64,000 bases of DNA from Mesorhizobium hawassense (GTDB lineage: Bacteria > Pseudomonadota > Alphaproteobacteria > Rhizobiales > Rhizobiaceae). Positions 55,271 through 62,917 of this stretch are shown here, in pieces. Where the stretch lies: NCBI RefSeq assembly GCF_003289945.1, contig NZ_QMBP01000002.1:186001-250000 (forward strand). The letters are read 5' to 3'. The notes under the pieces are model-generated. The model made no database searches. It had not been told where the DNA came from and saw only the letters and a program-made list of their open reading frames with translations. The translations under genes were made by a program, and so were the position numbers. Position 1 is the first letter of the stretch. Each line of letters begins with the position of its first letter.

Positions 55271-55894
55271 ATGGCCTCGGCACTCTTCGATCTCCTGCCC
55301 GATTTTGGTTCGCGGACCCCGCGCGCCAACCAGGCGCCGACGGCCCGCGACACCGAGCATATGCCGGCCGCGCCGGCGCCGCAGGCCGATATTGGCGCGC
55401 TGATCGCCGAGGCGGTGGCCGACGCGGAAGTAGCGCTCGAGGCGCGTCTTGCGCTCGCCCATCAGGCGGCGCTCGACGCCGAGCGCCAGGCCAACGACGA
55501 CGCGGCCAAGGCATTTCTTGAAAGCTTCGGCGGCGATCTCGGCGCGGCCGTCGCCGCCCGGATCGACGCCATGGAGCAGCGCGTGGCCGAGCTTGCTGGC
55601 GCAACCGTTGCCCGCATCGTCGGCGGCCTGCTCAGCGACGACCTGCAGCAACGTTCGCTGCAAGCCCTTTCCAACGCCATCGACGCCGCGGTCGCCGACA
55701 GCGAGGCCGTGCGCATCGGCGTGCGGGGACCGCTGTCGCTGTTCGAGCCGCTGCAGGCCGCGCTCGGACCCCGCGCCGCCAATCTCGACTTCACCGAGGC
55801 GGCGGGCTTCGACCTGACCGTCACCATTGACGAAACGGTGTTCGAGACGCGTATCGCCGAGTGGTCGGCGTCCTTGTCGGAGGTCCTGTCATGA
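55271..55894 (+). CDS. FliH-like protein between fliF and motB
   Basis: Cytoplasmic protein of 207 residues without a recognised name. The first 35 residues are Pro/Ala-rich; about 38-100 form a long alanine- and glutamate-rich helix (GALIAEAVADAEVALEARLALAHQAAL). The C-terminal part (LAGATVARIVGGLLSDDLQQRSLQALSNAIDAAV, then ESLFEPLQ-like helices and a final beta segment) recalls the globular end of FliH/YscL stator proteins. Its gene lies 3 bases after fliF and overlaps motB (ATGA). No other FliH is visible, so it is a good candidate for the FliI regulator. Confidence 0.65.
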   Translation: MASALFDLLPDFGSRTPRANQAPTARDTEHMPAAPAPQADIGALIAEAVADAEVALEARLALAHQAALDAERQANDDAAKAFLESFGGDLGAAVAARIDAMEQRVAELAGATVARIVGGLLSDDLQQRSLQALSNAIDAAVADSEAVRIGVRGPLSLFEPLQAALGPRAANLDFTEAAGFDLTVTIDETVFETRIAEWSASLSEVLS

Positions 55895-57309
55895 GCGCCG
55901 TCGACCATGCCGAACCGCGGCATGAGATCATCATCGTCAAGCGCAATCACGACGGCCATGACGAGGGCCATCATGGCGGCGTGTGGAAGATCGCCTTCGC
56001 CGACTTCATGACGGCGATGATGTGCTTCTTCCTCGTCATGTGGCTGATCAACGCCGCCAACGAGCAGACCAAGGCAGCCGTCGCCAGCTATTTCAACCCG
56101 GTCGAGCTGATCGATCGCAATTCCAGCCGCAAGGGCCTGGAAGATCTCGGCGACGGCCCGAGCAAGGTCGGACTGACCGCTGACAACCCGCAGGACGGCG
56201 CGACCAAGGCGGGCGACGACGGCAAGGGCGGCGCCGGCTCGTCCGACCGCCGGCAGACCAAGCAAGGAACGCAGGACGCCCAGCTCTCGGATGAAAAGCT
56301 GTTCGCCGACCCCTATGCGGTGCTGGCCGAGGTCGCCGCCGACACGGGCGTGTTGCAGAACGTCAGCGCCAAGGGTGAAGGCGGTGCCCAAACATCCGGT
56401 CCAGCGACCGGCGCCTCCGGCGGCGAATCCTATCGCGATCCGTTCGCGCCGGATTTTTGGTCGCAGCAAGTGGCGGCGCCTGGCGCCGAGGCCACCGCCG
56501 AACGCGCCAAGATCGAGGGCGATCCGGCCAAGCCCGGCGAGAAGGTCGCGACGGTCGCTGTACCGAAGGTGAAGGCCGTTCCGGCTGCGCCTCCGCTGGC
56601 GGCCGCGCCGCTCGAGCCGTTGGCAACTCCGGAAAAGGCCGACGCCAAGAGCGTGCAAAAGGCAGCGCAGGGCGAGACCGAGAAGCCGTCGAGCGAAGGC
56701 AGCAAAAGCGACAAGGAACTGAGCGGGAAAGCTCGAGCCGACAAGCGCGAGGCCGCGGCCGGCGACGCCAAGGCCGAAGCGCCGAAGGCGGAAATGACTG
56801 AGCAGGAGCAAGCCGCCGACAAGGAAAACAAGGCGCCGAGCAAAGCCGCCATGCAGGAAGCGGCGGATATCAAGAAGGAACTCGCCAAGGCATTCCTGCC
56901 GGGCGAGAAGCTCGCCGACGGCGTCTCGGTCGAGGCCACCGACAAGGGTGTCGTCATTTCGATCACCGACCAGCTCGATTTCGGCATGTTCGAGATCGGC
57001 TCGGCCATGCCGCGCCGCGAGCTCGTGCTGGCGATGGAGAAGATCGGCCACATCATCAACGAGAAGAAGGGAACCATCACCATCAGCGGCCACACCGATG
57101 CGCGGCCGTTCCGCAGCGACACCTATGATAATTGGCGGCTGTCCACGGCGCGCGCCCATTCGGCCTATTACATGCTGGTGCGCGGCGGCGTCGACGAAAG
57201 CCGCATCACCGAGGTCGCCGGCTTCGCCGACCGGCAACCCAAGATCGCTTCCGATCCGATGGCGGCCGCCAACCGCCGCATCGAAATCCTGATGACGGCC
57301 GGCGGATGA
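55891..57309 (+). CDS. motB: Flagellar stator protein MotB with long linker
   Basis: Stator subunit of 472 residues. The proton-accepting Asp38 lies in the single membrane helix (IAFADFMTAMMCFFLVMWLINA, about 34-55). The C-terminal OmpA-like peptidoglycan-binding domain (about 350-470) has DFGMFEIGSAMPRRELVLAM, ISGHTDARPF and NWRLSTARA. Between them is an unusually long, Lys/Glu/Ala-rich low-complexity linker (about 75-330). The start at 55891 overlaps the previous stop as ATGA. Enteric MotB is about 300 residues; the linker explains the difference and probably reaches MotC and the cell wall. Confidence 0.94.
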   Translation: MSAVDHAEPRHEIIIVKRNHDGHDEGHHGGVWKIAFADFMTAMMCFFLVMWLINAANEQTKAAVASYFNPVELIDRNSSRKGLEDLGDGPSKVGLTADNPQDGATKAGDDGKGGAGSSDRRQTKQGTQDAQLSDEKLFADPYAVLAEVAADTGVLQNVSAKGEGGAQTSGPATGASGGESYRDPFAPDFWSQQVAAPGAEATAERAKIEGDPAKPGEKVATVAVPKVKAVPAAPPLAAAPLEPLATPEKADAKSVQKAAQGETEKPSSEGSKSDKELSGKARADKREAAAGDAKAEAPKAEMTEQEQAADKENKAPSKAAMQEAADIKKELAKAFLPGEKLADGVSVEATDKGVVISITDQLDFGMFEIGSAMPRRELVLAMEKIGHIINEKKGTITISGHTDARPFRSDTYDNWRLSTARAHSAYYMLVRGGVDESRITEVAGFADRQPKIASDPMAAANRRIEILMTAGG

Positions 57310-58769
57310 AGGGCAGAACCGTCATCGGCGGCGCAATAGCGCTACTGCTGCTCGCCGCGGGACCGACATCGTCGGCCTTGGCGCAGGACGCGCTGCAGCC
57401 CTATCAGCTGGTGCGTTCGCTGCAGCTGATCCAGGACCGCATTGCCGGCGGCGATCATGCCGCGCTGCCGATGCAGGCAAAGCTCCTCGAAATGATCGAC
57501 GCCCGCATGCGCGAAGCGAATGCCGAGGATTTCAAGGAGCCGAAGAATTTCCGCGCCTTGCTCGTCTATGGCATGAGCGGTGGCAACCCGGTGACGGTCG
57601 CGGCGGCGGCTTCGCGCGCGGTAACCGACCCGCAAAACCTCGCCATCGCCAAGGGCATCGTCGCCTATCTGAACGGACGCCCGGCCGAGGCGATCGAAAC
57701 GCTGAAGCCTATCGATCCGATGAGCGTGCCCGCCGACATCGGCGCCTTCCTGGCGCTGGTCAAGGGCTCGCTGGTTGCAAGCGATGATCCTGTCCAGGCG
57801 CTCACCCTGCTGGATGAGGCGCGCCTGCTCAGCCCGGGAACGCTGGTCGAGGAGGCCGCGCTTCGCCGCTCCGTCGGCATCGCGGCCGCGCAGGGCGACG
57901 CCGCCCGTTTCGCATTGGCCTCTACCCAATATGTCGCGTCCTATCTCTATTCGCCTTACGCCAGCCAGTTCGCCGACGCCTTCGTTTCCGGCATCATGAC
58001 GCTCCACATAGCGATCAGCCAGGACAAGATCGCCGACATCACCGCGATGATGGATCCCGAGCGCGAGAAGGTGATCTACCTGCGCATCGCGCGCCGCGCC
58101 GCGATCGACGGGATGACGGAGCTTTCGGCATTCGCCTCGGCTAAGGCGGAGCTCGGCCGCGACGGCAACGGCAACCAGGACGACCCTCGCACCCAGCTCT
58201 ACTCGAGCCTTTCCACCATGACGTCGGCCAGTGTCGACGCGGTGCGCGCCAAGCTCGGCAAGATCGATCGCGGCAAGCTTTCGCAAAGCGACCGCGACCT
58301 TCTCGACGCGGCCCAGGCTGTCGCGGGCGAGGTGGTGGCGCCGGTGAAGGCTGCAGCGAAGGCCGACGCTGCACCGGCAGCCGCGGCAAAAGCCGAGGAG
58401 GCGAAATCCGCGGCCGAGGCCTCGGCCGATGCGGCCAATGCGGACTTGCCTCCGGTGGAAGGAGCGATGCCCGACCAGCCAGCGGTCGCGGCGAGCGATC
58501 AGCCGGTCGCGGCAAGCAATCCGCCGGTCGCGGCAAGCGATCAGGCGAAGGATGCGCCACCCGCGGCCCCGCCGCCGCCTGTTCCGACGCCGGCGCAAAC
58601 GACCGCTGAAACACCGGCCGCCGCTCCGGCACCGGCTGACGCCGCGCCCGTGGTGCAGGCATCCGCGCCGGCGGCGCCCAGTGCGCAAGACCCTATCGAC
58701 GCGGCGGTGACCAGCACGCGCCGCCAGCTCGACCAGATCGACCAGTTACTCGGAGCAGCCCCGAAATGA
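57306..58769 (+). CDS. motC: Periplasmic motility protein MotC
   Basis: Periplasmic protein of 487 residues that binds MotB and is needed for torque in Sinorhizobium meliloti. The signal peptide is at 1-27 (ALLLLAAGPTSSALAQ). A helical, TPR-like body follows (PYQLVRSLQLIQDRIAGGDHAALPMQAKLLEMIDARM). The C-terminal quarter is a proline- and alanine-rich tail with short repeats (VAASDQPVAASNPPVAASDQ). It overlaps motB and motD by 4 bases each. Its chaperone MotE is encoded at 48239-48850. Confidence 0.9.
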   Translation: MKGRTVIGGAIALLLLAAGPTSSALAQDALQPYQLVRSLQLIQDRIAGGDHAALPMQAKLLEMIDARMREANAEDFKEPKNFRALLVYGMSGGNPVTVAAAASRAVTDPQNLAIAKGIVAYLNGRPAEAIETLKPIDPMSVPADIGAFLALVKGSLVASDDPVQALTLLDEARLLSPGTLVEEAALRRSVGIAAAQGDAARFALASTQYVASYLYSPYASQFADAFVSGIMTLHIAISQDKIADITAMMDPEREKVIYLRIARRAAIDGMTELSAFASAKAELGRDGNGNQDDPRTQLYSSLSTMTSASVDAVRAKLGKIDRGKLSQSDRDLLDAAQAVAGEVVAPVKAAAKADAAPAAAAKAEEAKSAAEASADAANADLPPVEGAMPDQPAVAASDQPVAASNPPVAASDQAKDAPPAAPPPPVPTPAQTTAETPAAAPAPADAAPVVQASAPAAPSAQDPIDAAVTSTRRQLDQIDQLLGAAPK

Positions 58770-60133
58770 CCAGCGTCAACCAGACCTTGCCGGGCTTTGC
58801 TTCGACCCAGTCCCAGCCCCGGCAGCACGCCGCCGGCGGCAAGGACAAGGATCGGAATTTCGGCGAGATGGTGCGTGGGACGGAAAAGCCCGATCGGCCG
58901 CAGGACAAGCACGAGACCGGGCCGTTACCGGACGCCCATCTGGCAAGACGTTCGCCGGCCAACAACGGCAAGCAGGAGCCGGCCCAGGGCCCGCAAGGGA
59001 AAACCGGCTCGCAGAAAGCGGTCACGGGAAAGTCGGCGAAGACCGCCGCCCAAACCGATCAGGCGAAGCCGACGGCCGACAAGGATGCCACCGCGCAAGC
59101 CAATGATTCCGCGCCGCTGCAGGACCGCCTGCCTCTGCTGATGGCGCTGAGCGACATGAAGCATTTCGCGCAATCATCGAGCGCGGGCGGCGAGGGCTCG
59201 GTTGACGGTGAAGCGACCGTTGGCGAGCACGGATCGCTGGAATTGCAGCTGCGCATGGGCAAGCGCGCTACGGTCGACAATTCCGCCGAGCCGTTGTCGC
59301 GCTCCGCCCGTTCGACGGCGACGGAAGATTCCGGACCCGACTTCGGGCAGAAGCCGGTGAAGGCGGAAGTGGCTCTCGATACGATGGGCCGCCGCGATAG
59401 CAAAACCGTGCCGGTGCAGGTCGATGAGCCACAAGTCGGCAGCCCGGTGCCGCCACAAGGTTGGCGGCCAGCTTCGACCTCCAAGGCCTCGCAACAACCG
59501 CAGTCGGCTGCGCAGCAGACGGCCGCCAGGCAGGCACCTTCCGCCACACGCATGGACGTCGTCAGCCAGCAGAGCTTCCCGGCCCCGGCGCAAAATCCGA
59601 TCGGCCAGACGGCATCGGCGCTGGTTGAGGCGCTCGCCTCCAACGATGGCGTTCAACAGGCCTTTGCTAGCGCCTCGGCAGGCTCCCAGGCGACCAATTC
59701 TGTTGCCGTTCCGACACATGTGCTCAAGATCGAGCTTCACCCTTCGGAGCTCGGATCGGTGACCGCCAGCCTGCGGCTCTCGGGCGAGCAACTTTTGATT
59801 GAGATGAAGCCCGAGACGCACGAGGCATATCGCCGTCTCACCACGGACAGCGATGCCATCGTCAAGTCCATGCGCAACCTCGGCTTCGACGTCGACAAGG
59901 TCACCATCCTGCAACCTTCGATAGCAGCGCCTGCGGTCAGCCGCGCCGACGCAAACAGCTCCATGCCGATGTCGACGGGTCGCGACCAGCCCTCGTTCCA
60001 GCCCGGCAACTCGGGCGGCAACGGCGCGGGCGGCGACCGGCAACCGGAAAGGAACAATGGCAATGGCGCACAGGATTTCGGCCGTGCTGCTTCGCCTGTT
60101 CGCGAGCGCGCTGGCGACGATATGTTTATCTAG
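58766..60133 (+). CDS. motD: Hook-length control protein MotD (FliK)
   Basis: Protein of 455 residues, the rhizobial FliK equivalent that measures hook length and triggers the export switch with FlhB. The N-terminal 290 residues are hydrophilic, low complexity and Gln/Lys/Ala-rich. The conserved FliK C-terminal domain is at about 305-390 (VLKIELHPSELGSVTASLRLSGEQLLIEM). The last 80 residues are Gly/Asn/Ser-rich. Its 3' end overlaps the lytic transglycosylase gene by 77 bases in another frame. Confidence 0.88.
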   Translation: MTSVNQTLPGFASTQSQPRQHAAGGKDKDRNFGEMVRGTEKPDRPQDKHETGPLPDAHLARRSPANNGKQEPAQGPQGKTGSQKAVTGKSAKTAAQTDQAKPTADKDATAQANDSAPLQDRLPLLMALSDMKHFAQSSSAGGEGSVDGEATVGEHGSLELQLRMGKRATVDNSAEPLSRSARSTATEDSGPDFGQKPVKAEVALDTMGRRDSKTVPVQVDEPQVGSPVPPQGWRPASTSKASQQPQSAAQQTAARQAPSATRMDVVSQQSFPAPAQNPIGQTASALVEALASNDGVQQAFASASAGSQATNSVAVPTHVLKIELHPSELGSVTASLRLSGEQLLIEMKPETHEAYRRLTTDSDAIVKSMRNLGFDVDKVTILQPSIAAPAVSRADANSSMPMSTGRDQPSFQPGNSGGNGAGGDRQPERNNGNGAQDFGRAASPVRERAGDDMFI

Positions 60134-60653
60134 CTTCGCTGCCGGCGCCGCCAGCGCCGCCGCCAATCCCTGCGAGCCGGAGATCCTGCGAGCCGCCGAT
60201 CGCTACGGCGTGCCGGCAGGCATCCTCTACGCTGTCGGCCTGACCGAGACCGGGAAGAAGGGTAGCCTCCAGCCTAACGCCATGAATATAGAGGGAAAAG
60301 CGATCTTCCCGCGCAGCCGCGGCGAAGCGCTCGCCACATTCGAGAACGCGCGGCGCGAGGGCAAGACATTGATCGACCTCGGCTGCATGCAGATCAACCA
60401 TCACTATCATGGCGATCATTTCCGCAGCGTCGACGACATGCTCGACCCGCACCAGAATGTCGACTACGCGGCGCGTTTCCTGGCCAGCCTGCACGCCCGG
60501 CATATGACCTGGTCGATGGCCGTCGCCCGCTATCATGCCGGCCCCGACAACGACCCGGCACAGAAGATCTATGTCTGCCGCGTCATCGCCAACATGGTCG
60601 CCACCGGTTTCGGCAAATGGACGCCGAACGCCAGCGCGTTCTGCAATCAATAG
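60057..60653 (+). CDS. Lytic transglycosylase-like protein overlapping motD
   Basis: Secreted SLT-like enzyme of 198 residues that would open peptidoglycan for the rod. The signal peptide is at about 1-36 (AVLLRLFASALATICLSSFAAGAASA). The predicted catalytic Glu64 lies in YAVGLTETGKKG, and the LGCMQINHHYH and VARYHAGPD motifs complete the lysozyme-like fold. The ATG at 60057 lies inside motD but has a strong AAAGGAA ribosome site 4 bases upstream, so the 77-base overlap is real. No flgJ muramidase is visible in the window, and this protein probably serves that purpose. Confidence 0.82.
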   Translation: MAMAHRISAVLLRLFASALATICLSSFAAGAASAAANPCEPEILRAADRYGVPAGILYAVGLTETGKKGSLQPNAMNIEGKAIFPRSRGEALATFENARREGKTLIDLGCMQINHHYHGDHFRSVDDMLDPHQNVDYAARFLASLHARHMTWSMAVARYHAGPDNDPAQKIYVCRVIANMVATGFGKWTPNASAFCNQ

Positions 60654-60701
60654 TTGAATTTCCTTCAACGCCGAACGGCCTTCGTCGGCCTATGAGCCGA
60701 C
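60653..60701. promoter_or_regulatory. Dyads in the rem/ftcR upstream region
   Basis: Two perfect 6-base inverted repeats, GTTGAA/TTCAAC (60653-60669) and GTCGGC/GCCGAC (60684-60701), open the 221-base gap before rem. The first begins at the transglycosylase stop. They are candidate regulator sites (rem is VisNR-controlled in Sinorhizobium) or an operon-end hairpin. Confidence 0.35.
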
Positions 60702-60874
60702 GCCAATATTCGTCCGCCAAAACTGGGGGCAAATACACCTGCACAACCGCTTTTATTACGGCTCCCAAAAAACTCCCAAGAAAATAGCTACAAGAAATGA
60801 TGGTTTTTCAGGATTCGCCGGGCCGGCTACCCCTTTACGCACGGGGCAAGTGGATTGATTCGGAGGGCGGGCCG

Positions 60875-61543
60875 ATGATCGTGATCGTTGACGAGCGGGA
60901 GCTCGTAACAGAGGGCTACTCCTCACTTTTCGATCGCGAGGGCGTGGCCACGGCTGGCTTCGCGCCAGGTGAATTCGGCGAGTGGGTGAGTTCCGCGGCT
61001 GACACCGATCTCAGATCCGTCAGGGCCTTTCTCATCGGCGACTGCCGCGAGGGCGCGATATCGCCGCGCCAGATCCGCGACCGCACCGGCGCGCCGGTGA
61101 TCGCGCTCAGCGAACACCACTCGCTCGAACATACGCTGCGGCTGTTCGAAAGTGGCGTCGACGACGTCGTCCGCAAACCTGTCCATATCCGCGAGATCCT
61201 TGCCCGCATCACCGCCATCCGCCGCCGCGGTTCCGAAGAGGCCGCCTACACCGAAGTCGGCTCGATGCGCATCTTCATGGACGGCCGCGATCCGGAGATC
61301 GACGGCGAACCGCTGCCGCTGCCGCGGCGCGAACGGCGCATCCTGGAATACCTGGCCAGCAACCGCGGCCGGCGCGTGACCAAGACGCAGGTCTTCAACG
61401 CCATCTACGGCATCTTCGACGACGAGGTCGAGGAGAACGTGGTGGAGAGCCACATCTCGAAGCTGCGCAAGAAGCTGCGTGAGAAGCTCGGCCGCGATCC
61501 GATCGATTCCAAGCGGTTTCTCGGCTACCGGCTGGTGTTTTGA
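60875..61543 (+). CDS. rem: OmpR-type flagellar activator Rem/FtcR
   Basis: Transcription activator of 222 residues. The N-terminal receiver-like domain (1-120) lacks the usual clear acidic pocket and ends [20 protein letters not shown]. The C-terminal OmpR winged helix (about 130-222) has [32 protein letters not shown] and [13 protein letters not shown]. It is called Rem in Sinorhizobium and FtcR in Brucella, where it drives mid-level flagellar genes. The ATG at 60875 starts the [11 protein letters not shown] strand; an upstream ATG at 60797 adds 26 unconserved residues. It lies between the motor genes and flgE, the standard position. Confidence 0.9.
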   Translation: MIVIVDERELVTEGYSSLFDREGVATAGFAPGEFGEWVSSAADTDLRSVRAFLIGDCREGAISPRQIRDRTGAPVIALSEHHSLEHTLRLFESGVDDVVRKPVHIREILARITAIRRRGSEEAAYTEVGSMRIFMDGRDPEIDGEPLPLPRRERRILEYLASNRGRRVTKTQVFNAIYGIFDDEVEENVVESHISKLRKKLREKLGRDPIDSKRFLGYRLVF

Positions 61544-61574
61544 TGGCCGCCCAGGGCTCATCCCGCACCAGCCT

Positions 61575-61595
61575 CGCGCAAGACACGAGGCATAA
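61575..61595 (+). promoter_or_regulatory. Flagellar promoter element of flgE
   Basis: CGCGCAAG, exactly 10 bases, then TAATTTT; CATAAT here also resembles a sigma70 -10 box. The TA lies 42 bases before the flgE ATG. It would drive flgE and flgK. Confidence 0.62.
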
Positions 61596-61634
61596 TTTTA
61601 TGGCCTCCTACCCAGGCACTGCGGAGATCCATCG

Positions 61635-62888
61635 ATGAGCCTCTACGGAATGATGCGGACCGGCGTTTCCGGTATGAACGCGCAGGCCAACCGCCTCTCC
61701 GCGGTGGCCGACAACATCGCCAACTCGGACACCACCGGCTACAAGCGCTCTTCGGCCGAGTTCTCGTCCCTGATCATGCCCAACACCGGAGGCGCCTATA
61801 ATTCGGGCGGCGTGACGACGACGATCCGTTCCGCCGTCAGCACGCAAGGCGTCATGACCTACACCACCTCGGTGTCCGACCTTGCCGTCAACGGCGACGG
61901 CTTCTTCGTGGTGCAGGACGCCGGCGGCACACCCTATCTTACCCGCGCCGGTTCTTTCGTTGCGGATGCGCAAGGCCGCCTGGTCAATGCCGCGGGCTAC
62001 CAGCTCATGGCCTACGACTACGCCAACGGCGATCCGGCGGCGACCGCCAACGGCTTCGAGGGCCTCGTACCGGTGCAGATTTCCGACCAGGAGATGACGG
62101 CGGCGCCGAGCACCGAAGGCACCTTCAGTGGCAACCTGCCCGCGGGCGCCACGCCGCCGGCCGGCCCGCTGCCTTCCTCCAACAGCGCGACTGCCGAATA
62201 CACGTCGAAAACCTCGCTGGTTGCCTATGACAATCTCGGCAACAAGAAACTGCTCGACGTCTACTTCACCAACACCGGCGCCGGCACCTGGGAGGCCTCG
62301 GTCTTCGATCAGTCAAAGGCGACGGCAGGCACCTCTTTCCCTTATACGGGCGGTGCGCTGGGATCGGCCAACCTCACCTTCGACACCACGACCGGCAAGC
62401 TCACCGGCGCGACCACGGGCATCTCCTTCACCGTGCCGGGCGGCTCGGCCCTCAATCTCGATCTTTCCAAGCTGACCCAGCTCGGAACCGGCTTCACCGT
62501 CGCCGACGCCAAGGTCAACGGCAATGCGCCGAGCTCGATCCAGAAGGTCCAGATTGGTCAGGACGGCGTCATCTACGCGCAGTTCGAGGACGGCTCGACC
62601 AAGGCGCTGTACAAGATCCCGCTGGCCGACGTTCAGAGCCCAGACAACCTCACCGCCATGCCCGGCAACGTCTATGTGCAGAGCACCGATTCCGGCGCGG
62701 TCCATATCGGCTTCGCCAATGAGGGCAAGCTGGGCTCCATCGTCTCCGGAGCGCTTGAAAATTCCAACGTCGATATCGCCGAGGAACTGACCAACATGAT
62801 TGCGGCGCAGCGCAGCTACACCGCCAATTCCAAGGTCTTCCAGACCGGTTCGGACCTGATGGACGTCCTCGTCAACCTGAAGAGATAA
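61635..62888 (+). CDS. flgE: Flagellar hook protein FlgE
   Basis: Hook subunit of 417 residues. The N-terminal rod/hook motif (MRTGVSGMNAQANRLSAVADNIANSDTTGYKRSSAEF) and the C-terminal LENSNVDIAEELTNMIAAQRSYTANSKVFQTGSDLMDVLVNLKR are conserved; the middle D2/D3 region is variable and Thr/Gly/Ala-rich. It follows rem by 91 bases under its own promoter element and precedes flgK by 29 bases. Confidence 0.95.
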   Translation: MSLYGMMRTGVSGMNAQANRLSAVADNIANSDTTGYKRSSAEFSSLIMPNTGGAYNSGGVTTTIRSAVSTQGVMTYTTSVSDLAVNGDGFFVVQDAGGTPYLTRAGSFVADAQGRLVNAAGYQLMAYDYANGDPAATANGFEGLVPVQISDQEMTAAPSTEGTFSGNLPAGATPPAGPLPSSNSATAEYTSKTSLVAYDNLGNKKLLDVYFTNTGAGTWEASVFDQSKATAGTSFPYTGGALGSANLTFDTTTGKLTGATTGISFTVPGGSALNLDLSKLTQLGTGFTVADAKVNGNAPSSIQKVQIGQDGVIYAQFEDGSTKALYKIPLADVQSPDNLTAMPGNVYVQSTDSGAVHIGFANEGKLGSIVSGALENSNVDIAEELTNMIAAQRSYTANSKVFQTGSDLMDVLVNLKR

Positions 62889-62917
62889 CCGACGGGCGCC
62901 GCCCGTGAAAGATCAGC

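Noticed and set aside
53534-55663. A 709-codon minus-strand frame opposite fliF
   Set aside because: Composition is Arg/Gly/Ala-rich with no motif, and fliF is clearly coding on the plus strand.
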